In this document: positions 12,314-13,154 of the stretch, one piece after another
Layout: each line of letters opens with the position of its first letter
Numbering within the stretch: the first letter of the stretch is position 1
NCBI GenBank assembly: GCA_009695395.1
Contig: SIBB01000048.1
Span: 1-13,154 of the forward strand
Reading direction: 5' to 3'
Length of the DNA stretch: 13,154 nucleotides
Source of the DNA: Pedosphaera sp.
GTDB taxonomy: Bacteria > Verrucomicrobiota > Verrucomicrobiia > Limisphaerales > SXTU01
The notes under the pieces: model-generated
Databases searched by the model: none
Told to the model about the DNA's origin: nothing
Seen by the model: only the letters and a program-made list of their open reading frames with translations
Program-made: the position numbers and the translations under genes

Positions 12314-13154
12314 TCACCGCGTCAGCACGTGGCGCAGATACAGATACATCAGCGGCGCGTTGAACAGCAGGCTGTCGAGGAGGTCGAGTATCCCGCCGAT
12401 GCCGGGGAAGTAACCGCCCGAGTCCTTCACGCCGGCCTCGCGCTTGAAGAGGGATTCGATGAGGTCGCCGATCACCGCGGAGACGCTCAGAACCACGCCG
12501 AGGATGAGTGCGTGTGTGAGGTTCATCCCGGGAAGTTTCGCGCCCGCGAAGTGCGCGAACGTCACGCTCGCCGCCGTCGAGATCACCACGGCACCCGCGA
12601 AGCCTTCCCATGTCTTCCCCGGGCTGATCCGCGGGATCATCTTGTGCTTGCCGATGAGCGAGCCGGTGCAATACGCGCCGACGTCGCTGAACTTGGTCAC
12701 GAGGATGAAGTAGAGCACGTAGAACGTCCCCGCGTCCGGCGAAGCGCCTGGAGGGAAGCGGAAGAACTCGATCTTCTGGATGAAGTTCAGCAGCCACGGC
12801 ACATACATGAGGCCGAGGAGCGTTGTCGCCATGGCCGTGATGCCGTGCGGATTGTCCTTCGCCATGAACTGCCGGATGCACAGGCCGAGGACGAAGAGGA
12901 TGAGGAAGCTTGTCTCGAAATCGTTGACGCGTGCGGGCGAGTCGTAGATGCCGAACTTCCCGGCGCAATGCAGAAACGTCCCGGCCACCATCAGCAGGCC
13001 CGCCGCCATGCCGAACTTGCGGAAGCACACCAACCCGCGCGCCCGCACGAGCCCGTAGAACTCGAACATACCGCTGGCCGCCAGCAGCAGCATGATGAGG
13101 AGGAACACCGTGTCCGACAGCGTCTTGTTCCCGGAGAAGAGCGCGCCCAGCACC
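12314..13154 (-). CDS. cdsA: Phosphatidate cytidylyltransferase (CDP-diglyceride synthase), N-terminus cut by window edge
   Basis: Makes CDP-diacylglycerol from phosphatidate and CTP in the inner membrane, the branch point of phospholipid synthesis. 280 codons are visible; the frame is open to the window end and the usual first membrane helix is incomplete, so the start lies outside (GTG 13151-13153 is in frame but unlikely). Counting from that codon, there are about seven hydrophobic spans, KFSDVGAYCTGSLIGKHK (154-171), ISPGKTWEG (176-184) and the signature SLFKREAGVKDSGG (234-247) followed by PGIGGILDLLD (250-260). The usual PGHGG...DRxD form is changed to PGIGG...DLLD, losing the His and Arg but keeping the Lys, the acidic residues and the glycines. 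The gene is convergent with the FMN reductase and belongs to a transcription unit coming from outside the window. Confidence 0.94.
   Translation of the reverse strand, partial: VLGALFSGNKTLSDTVFLLIMLLLAASGMFEFYGLVRARGLVCFRKFGMAAGLLMVAGTFLHCAGKFGIYDSPARVNDFETSFLILFVLGLCIRQFMAKDNPHGITAMATTLLGLMYVPWLLNFIQKIEFFRFPPGASPDAGTFYVLYFILVTKFSDVGAYCTGSLIGKHKMIPRISPGKTWEGFAGAVVISTAASVTFAHFAGAKLPGMNLTHALILGVVLSVSAVIGDLIESLFKREAGVKDSGGYFPGIGGILDLLDSLLFNAPLMYLYLRHVLTR

Overview
The window is GC-rich (well over 60% by eye), densely packed bacterial DNA. All genes run on the + strand except a convergent cdsA at the right edge. The KDO enzyme KdsB indicates a Gram-negative with a lipopolysaccharide-type outer membrane. 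Several traits fit a member of the PVC group, most likely Verrucomicrobiota: a TMTC-like membrane/TPR protein, a bacterial alpha-alpha toroid protein, a GbsR-type regulator, a variant CdsA signature, and near-absence of Shine-Dalgarno sequences. That assignment is inference; there is no rRNA or marker gene here to prove it.

Layout. 1-432 is the C-terminal end of a ribose/sugar-type ABC permease. After a 185-bp gap comes a run of housekeeping and envelope genes: dapB (lysine/peptidoglycan precursor), folK (folate), a 202-aa unknown with a CxxC motif, a short AsmA-like membrane protein, a 729-aa TMTC-like membrane protein with about eight TPRs, kdsB (CMP-KDO), an alpha-alpha toroid protein overlapping kdsB by 4 bp, and manC (GDP-mannose). 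KdsB, ManC and the TMTC-like protein together suggest cell-surface glycan or protein glycosylation work.

After a 173-bp gap a second unit begins at about 8519. A GbsR/MarR-type regulator lies just behind a perfect 20-bp palindrome. It is followed by a possible 20-codon ORF, a 50-codon ORF with the only strong Shine-Dalgarno in the window, a membrane protein with a C-terminal SRPBCC-like domain, a TIGR01777/YfcH-like NAD-dependent epimerase-family protein, and an NADPH-dependent FMN reductase. Four of these are chained by ATGA stop/start overlaps, so this looks like one self-regulated, translationally coupled operon of unknown function. It is the best candidate here for an undescribed system. 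The window closes with convergent cdsA, cut by the right edge.

A separate layer of signal is a set of 7-bp tandem repeats, each about five units (35 bp) long. They lie inside dapB, at the dapB/folK junction (where each unit carries an ATG and the array probably supplies the folK start), between folK and the next gene, and as an opposed pair between the FMN reductase and cdsA. They have different unit sequences but the same period and nearly the same length.
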